This document shows, piece by piece, positions 57,900-64,000 of a stretch of 64,000 nucleotides of DNA (positions within the stretch are counted from its first letter, which is position 1; every line of letters starts with the position of its first letter). The position numbers were made by a program, and so were the translations under genes. The DNA comes from Cyprinodon diabolis (Eukaryota; Chordata; Actinopteri; Cyprinodontiformes; Cyprinodontidae), in the NCBI GenBank assembly GCA_030533445.1, contig CM060070.1:32890001-32954000 (forward strand), read 5' to 3'. Below the pieces are notes generated by a model. It was not told where the DNA came from. It saw nothing but the letters and a program-made list of their open reading frames with translations, and did no database searches.

Positions 57900-58560
57900 A
57901 GCAGAAATGAATCCAAGCGCAGAGCCTGAAGTTCGTGGGGGGATAGAGTTACCCTGCTTCCAGGCCTGGGAGGGAGGGTCAGCCATGACAGTCGGTTCGG
58001 TTTGGGGGCAATTTGATCCCATAATTTAGATCTGCCATAAACAGTTGGAATGAGACACAGAGCTGCTCTCTGTGAAGTGAGGCGCTGGGAAAGCTGCAGC
58101 GCTCTGGCTCCAAACGATCCGCCGCGGCCCTCAAATGAAACGCATGCTCTTATGATTACATGTAATGTGTTTATCATTGCTTACACAAACTGATGGAAAG
58201 TATTTGCTTGGCCTTGCCGTGTGCAGCAGAGGTTTGACTCTCTGCTGTTTACTCGTGCAGATTGTGCTGACTCCCTCTGGTTTCCTCTGAGGTCCAGCGC
58301 GTGCGTTATTCTGAAGATAAATGGTTTGTCATAAATATTGCGCTCTGACCAGTTGGGCACGGGGTGAGGAGAGCTGGTTGTCTTGGCGCGCGCTCGTCGC
58401 CTGTTGATGTCCGCTGATTAGCTCTGGCAGCGCTGCAGAAAGGAAGGCTTGAGCGCGATTAACTTAGCAGGACGGTTTCCTGTCAGATCTGCAGAAATCA
58501 AGCGTTTCCGTGCTGAAGGCCAAAACATATGGAGCCTGAGGGATGCTTGACGCCGTGGAC
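57900..58560. promoter_or_regulatory. Candidate conserved non-coding element
   Basis: Non-repetitive and GC-balanced, with words such as ATGATTACATGTAATGTG, GTCATAAATATTGC and GAGCGCGATTAACTTAG. Frames on both strands (57757-58177) overlap heavily and show no domain. The appearance suits a developmental enhancer, but conservation is untested. Confidence 0.25.
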
Positions 58561-59535
58561 ACCAGCTGTCTGCAGGAGACAAACAGACTCTGAATGAGAG
58601 AGAAAATCACACCTCAGCTCTGAGGGATCGCCTCAGACATGCTTACTGCTCACCTTTTAAAGGTCTTTGAGGCCTCAGAGGACCTCTGGGTTGGATGATG
58701 AGGACTTAAGTTCAGGATTTTACCTTATAAGGACATCCTGTTATCTGAGCTATGAGCTTAGATCTAATGAACAGCTGAAGGAAACCTTTGATTCATTCCT
58801 GGAGAAGCTCTCTGGAATCAGAGGGTCCTGGTTCTGATTCTGATTACAGGTTTGTTCAGGGAGGTGAGCATGCTGGTAGGGTTCAGACCCGGCAGAAGGG
58901 GTTTAGTGGCGCCATCAGGACTGGAGTGCTGCTGGAATCAGGCAGCCGTCTCCCTAACCAATGAGAATCAGTTTATTTGGTAGAGAATCCTGTAGATCTG
59001 AAGGCTGTGTCTCCAGAACCGGTTCAGAACTGAGCGATTACATCTGGTGTCACTACAAGGGTAGAACCTCAAAATAGTTCCTGGAACTTTCCAGATCCTA
59101 GAGGTTAGTTTCCTGATCTTTCCTGTTCTTTCCAGGTGGGTTCCTGCAGTAAACCAGGTGCTCTGTTTAAATAGTTTATTTTCCAATTCTGACTCGATTC
59201 TTATATCAGTTTCTAAAGTCGGGTTCATAAAATGGTTCCCTCCATCCTTACAGCTGCCTTCACTTTATTAATTGGCTGATGAAAATGTTTTTTATTCCAG
59301 CGATATCATTTTAAAATTGTACAGGACCAAATGGAAAAGAGATTTATTTAAATCATCAGAATCAGAATTAAATCAAATTTTAAAGCATTATCAGCCCTCC
59401 TTTTTACAGAGGAAAGTTTAAGACTTTCAGAACAAAGATCACAATGGAAACTATAAAAATAGTTCTGGTTCTCCCCTCTTGGACTTCAGTTTTAGTTTAG
59501 TTTTAGTTTTCAGTTATCTAAGTAATTCTATTTTG
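58561..59535. other. No gene seen
   Basis: Unique sequence rich in GGTTCTG words. No repeat ends or exons recognised. Confidence 0.45.
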
Positions 59536-59830
59536 TTGATCTTTGGTTTATTTTCCACTTTGTGTTTTATTTAAGCCAGTCTTTAGTTATTTTCTGTTGC
59601 CCCCCTGTCTGCAATCCCCTATCGCCCTTCTAGTCACTTCTATCCACACCTGCTCCATATCATCTGATTGCTCCGGTCTTTGTTCTGTCTGTCTTTGTTG
59701 ATGTCTGATGTTTTCTGTTTTTTGGTTCTCTGTATTTTTGGATGTTTGCCTCAGTTTTTCATTAAACCTACAAGAACTTATCTGTGCTTTTGTGTTCTCA
59801 AGCAACCTCATTCCCCACGTTAAGAAAAAC
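59536..59830 (+). repeat. Possible LTR remnant
   Basis: CACCTGCTCCATATCATCTG, T-rich TGTCTGTCTTTGTTG and ATTAAACCTACAAGAAC, followed by TTTTGTGTTCTC and CCCCACGT, follow the order of the 3' half of fish Gypsy-type LTRs. Borders and target duplication were not found. Confidence 0.3.
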
Positions 59831-61029
59831 ATCAACACACCCAGCTTTTATTTCCAAGGAACCAACAGAGGCCTTCCTGCAACCTTCCTTGGAACTTTTC
59901 GGGTTCTAGAAGGTTCCCTGAGGAAGAAGCAGAGAGTCAGAGCTTCCTGCTGAGTTTATTTTCATTCAAAGTCAAATTTGATTCAAGTTAGCAGGTTTTA
60001 AGAAGTATGGATTGATCAGCTCAGAGCCAGAGATCCCTGGAAGTCTCAGGGGTCAGACTTAAGTTGATCCAAACTTCTGATCCTGAAGCTGATGTTTTTC
60101 AACACGTTCTCTGATTTGGGGTGGATTCGGCTCTCTCGCTCTTATCCTCCAGGCCTCTGCTCTCTGGATGAGGTCATTTCCTGTCTGGCTGGCTCTCAGC
60201 ACTCACACCTGTGGGTGAAGGAGGATGAAGGGATGAAGGAGGAGCACACATCAGATCAGCATCCAGAAAAAGCTGTTTTCTGGCTCAGATTTCAGATTTT
60301 TCTGCCGTGCGTCGTTCTGGCGGAGCAGAGCCCCATTAATGCTGCGATAAACACATGTGGGGGAAATGTCAGGGTGTCTGCAGGGAAAGCACGCGGGCCG
60401 CTCCCACCCGCCACACCACGGCTCTCTATGCATATTAGGACATATTATAGCCTTGGAAGAAGGCCTGAAGGCCCTGGTTCTAGTGACCCAGTGGTACTTT
60501 GTTGACAGGACTTCCTCTTCTGCAGGTCGGCCGTGGTTGCAGCTTTCTTAGCCCCAGGAGCCGCCTCAGTCCAGGTCCCGCTCCCAGTGCTCCTTCACTG
60601 CTCTTTGGGAGTATCACTGTGCTCTGAGCTCCACACTTCAGACTTCTGGGTTTCAGGTGTCCCAGACAGCCAGGTCAGGAGGGAAACCACTGATCCTGAT
60701 CCAATCAGAGTCCTCCTGCAGTTCCTGCTTTTTAAATTCTCTGCTCCAGTGGCTCTGTATAGCTTTGGTTATGAGAGGATTCCCTGGAGCTCTGCTGTGT
60801 GATTTAAAGCAGCTTTGGTCATAATAGGAAGATCCTTCTAGTAAATGGCCTTCCAGTCAGAGTGCAGGGATTAATGACCCTTGTGTCCAGCTTTTAGAGC
60901 TGCAAACAAACAGCATCAGGTGTGGTTTGAAACAGGCTGGAAGCTTCCCAGCAGGGGAACACTGCAACAAGATCGAATTCTATTAAAAATAAAGATTTGT
61001 TTGATCTATTTAAAAACCTTACCTAATCT
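59831..61029. other. No gene seen
   Basis: GC-richer unique sequence. The frame 60092-60505 (137 codons) shows no domain and has shadows in other frames, so it is not called. Confidence 0.4.
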
Positions 61030-62190
61030 GGTTCAATAAATCAGTTAGAATGGTTCAATTAGTACTTGATTAATTTAACTAGTTTACCTGCTTAATAAAA
61101 CCTGTTTAATTTATTTCACCAAATTGAATGTTGATCTATTATCCAGTTTACTTGATTAATTTAAATAGTTTAGCTGATTTATTTAACCAGTTTAACAGAT
61201 TCATATAACTAGTTTAGTTGATTATTTAAATAGTTTAGCTGATTTATTTAACCAGTTTAGTTGATTAATTTAACAAGTTTACCTGATTAATTTAACCTGT
61301 ATACCTGATTCATATAACTAGTTTAGTTGATTATTTTAACCAGTTAACCTGATTCATTCAACTGGTTTACCTGATTAATTTAACCAGTTTACCTCATTCA
61401 TATAACTAGTTTAGTTGATTATTTAAATAGCTTACCTGATTTATTTAACCAGTTTAGTTGATTTATTTAACCAGTTTACCTGATTAATTTAACCAGTTTA
61501 CCTCATTCATATAACTAGTTTAGTTGATTATTTAAATAGCTTACCTGATTTATTTAACCAGTTTAGTTTATTTATTTAACCAGTTTACCTGATTAATTTA
61601 ACCAGTTTACTTCATTCATATAACTAGTTTAGTTGATTATTTAAATAGTTTAGCTGATTTATTTAACCAGTTTACCTGATTAATTTAACCAGTATACCTG
61701 ATTCATATAACTAGTTTAGTTGATTATTTTAACCAGTTAACCTGATTCATTCAAGTGGTTTGCCTGATTAATTTAACCAGTTTACCTGATTCATATAACT
61801 AGTTTAGTTGATTATTTAAATAGTTTAGCTGATTTATTTAACCAGTTTACCTGATTAATTTAACCAGTATACCTGATTCATATAACTAGTTTAGTTGATT
61901 ATTTTAACCAGTTAACCTGATTCATTCAAGTGGTTTACCTGATTAATTTAACCAGTTTACCTCATTCATATAACTAGTTTAGTTGATTATTTAAATAGTT
62001 TAGCTGATTTATTTAACCAGTTTAGCTGATTAATTTAACTGGTTTATCTGATGTATTTAACCATTTAAGTTAAATCATTTAATGCTTTACCTGATTCATA
62101 TAACTAGTTTAGTTGATTATTTGACTAGTTTACCTGATTTATTCAACTGGTTCACCTGATTAATTTAACCAGATAACCTGGTTAAATAGA
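61030..62190. repeat. Satellite of a 21-22 bp unit with higher-order blocks
   Basis: The basic unit is of type TTTAACCAGTTTACCTGATTA. The marker CATATAACTAGTTTAGTTGA recurs at about 61202, 61310, 61399, 61509, 61617, 61704, 61792, 61879, 61967 and 62097. The spacings are about 87-89, 108-110 and once 130 bp, i.e. four, five or six basic units. It is AT-rich and imperfect, with no coding capacity. Confidence 0.9.
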
Positions 62191-64000
62191 TTAAACAAAA
62201 GAAAATGTGGATTTTTTTCTGCTCATAAACTCCTGTTGGTTCTTCTGATGAGATTAAATGTTTTTATAGTTATTATAGTTAATGGAGCCAAACGTCATCG
62301 GAATAGAAACAAAAATCTAGAGACAAAAAAAAATCGCTATAAAAATGTATATATGTATATATCTATAAATATGCTGCTAAATAATTTAGGTAAGTACAGT
62401 AAAGCGTTGTGTTTAATATGTGCTTTAATCCAAGCCAGCTTTTCAGCTTTTTAACTGAGAAATAATAAACTATAAAGCTGAAACACTCCCTTAAGATCTA
62501 AATCTATTCAATTTATTAAACTAAAGGCTTTTCACCAAATTAAAATGATTAAACTGATTCATTTTAAGCTTCAAATATCCTCCAAATCTAACATAAAGGA
62601 CGTTAAATAAATAACCAGGATATATTTCATTCTTACGCTGAGCTTTGATGCCCCAACGTGTCCCAGAGCAGCACGCCAAGCAGGCTCCTGAAGGCCTGAA
62701 TCCTTTGAAACATTCATTATTCTTACACTGTGTTCGGTAACGTACTCCTAACAGGGAGGGGGCATATTTTATGTGAATTATAATATTTGAGCTCCATGCA
62801 GCAGATAGAACCGTCTGGACTTGATACCAACAGAGTCCAAAGTATTGATGCTCAAACACTGTGTGTGGAAACAACGTTGATCCATAATAAAGACAATGTT
62901 TGCTGTTTTTGCTCTCGTTATTTTAGATTTCTGGATTTCTTGCAGATTAAAAGAATAAAACCTTACATTATGTTTTATATTTGGCTGATTTGTTTTACAT
63001 TTATCTGCATACATATTAAGCTAACATCTGTGATTCTGCTGAGAAAAAATACCTCATAATGAGATTAAAAAAAGTTGAATTACTCATGTAAAGGGTGCGG
63101 TGAGGTGTGAATGCACAGCGGACCGGGTCAGAGCCAGAACTGTATGATGGGTCAGATTTGATGATGCTGACATGAAGGATCTAATATGATGGGTACCAGT
63201 TTGTGATTTCTAATCAGCTAATGTTGACCGCAGCCTCTACTGCCCCCTGCTGCTGGTTTATGGCTGATTAAAGGGTTAAAATCTGCAGCTAGACTCAGGT
63301 CACTGCTCTGATCCATTGTCAGGAAGTTGGTTTGCATTTATCCTGTTGTCTGTTAAAAGGTTTGATTTATCGGAAAAATAGATGATTGGAAAGAAAAACA
63401 CCAACTGAATGTATTATCAGTCTGTTTAATTTAATTTCCACTGCTGAGAAGAATAAATATCACTAAATAAAAATGCTGACTCCCTCTGGGCAGCACAGTC
63501 ACTCTGTTTTGGTCACTTCTGTTAAAAAAGTATTTTCCTAAATGTTCTAATTGAACATCAGCTCCTTTTTCCAGTTGTATTTATTTTTCAATAACAGCTG
63601 GAGGAAAACTTAGAGATCAGTATCATCCTCCTCCAACAGTAGCTCCCGTTTAATCAGGGTCAATAAGGAAATCCAACTCTTTCTCTGCTGTCCAAACCTT
63701 TAACAAGGAGGGCTAAAAATGTGGAGTTATTTAATTAAAATATAAAACTTTGATTTTTAGTTTGTTCAGCCCAGCAGTAAACAAAGCTCACAATAGGTTT
63801 TATTAAAACAAGTTTAAACCCAGATTCTTCATGTCTCTCAAAGTGCCTGCAGCTGGTTCTCAATGAGGCAGGAACCAAGTCGGTCTGAAGGTCCGTTCTA
63901 GAGCTGCAGTCAACGCCATGGCAACCGAGAGTAGGGAGTACCGAGACCTTTAGAGACAGTCTGTCTGCAACACTAGTCCGTTCAGCTGAGGCTGAGAGCA
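62191..64000. other. No gene seen
   Basis: AT-rich unique sequence to the window end. Minus frames 62521-63014 and plus 62787-63059 are unrecognised. GGACTCTGTTGGTATCAAG-type words here show no repeat ends. Confidence 0.45.

Noticed and set aside
60092..60505. 137-codon plus frame
   Set aside because: No domain, stop-rich neighbours and overlapping chance frames on both strands.
61030..62190. CRISPR-like regular spacing
   Set aside because: The repeats are contiguous 21-22 bp satellite units without unique spacers, and the host is a eukaryote.

Overview
The window reads as nuclear DNA of a teleost fish. The evidence is the set of interspersed repeats (Tc1/mariner, many hAT families and MITEs, a PIF-Harbinger MITE, L2/CR1/Rex1-like and RTE/Rex3-like LINE ends), the AT-rich low-complexity sequence, GT-AG introns, and the absence of any prokaryotic gene layout. 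A percomorph, perhaps a killifish or live-bearer relative, would fit, but the sequence alone does not settle this. No RNA gene, CRISPR array or cluster of host genes was seen.

Host gene. The only host coding signal I can support is the 5' end of one plus-strand gene: three short exons at 22789-22814, 29633-29685 and 32853-32920. They have canonical splice sites and matching codon phases, and give one open 49-codon N-terminus. Its last residues resemble the segment just before the CM1 motif of the centrosomin family (CDK5RAP2 / myomegalin PDE4DIP). The diagnostic CM1 exon is not seen in the remaining 31 kb, so the identity is tentative and the rest of the gene should lie to the right. Two further exon-like segments with good donors (ending at 1820 and 19018) could be alternative 5' untranslated exons.

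Layout. 1-4.7 kb: a complete solo LTR with a 5-bp target duplication, then quiet sequence and a long palindrome around an AT tract. 4.7-9.8 kb: a three-level nest, with a minus-strand LINE end split by a 4.2-kb hAT element, itself carrying a Harbinger-type MITE. 9.9-15.9 kb: a non-autonomous hAT element split by a 4.6-kb element of a kind I cannot classify (tandem internal units, a purine-rich 36-bp minisatellite, 7-bp target duplication). A second hAT copy at 49.4-50.9 kb preserves the empty site. 16.4-18.1 kb: a very young Tc1 element with an intact DD34E transposase. 23.6-26.2 kb: a hAT element holding a DD36E Tc1-like element with one nonsense codon, followed by another hAT MITE. 28-33 kb: a hAT MITE, exon 2, a TTAA-flanked element, possible LTR-derived sequence and exon 3. 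33-46 kb: AT-rich intron-like DNA. 46-54 kb: a plus-strand LINE end split by a hAT element with its own nested MITE, the intact hAT copy, and a small hAT MITE with perfect target duplications. 55-64 kb: LINE remnants, possible conserved noncoding stretches, and a 1.2-kb satellite built from a 21-22 bp unit in higher-order blocks.

Nearly every mobile element was bounded by finding both ends and the duplicated target site directly in the sequence. Family names are from recognition without a database search.
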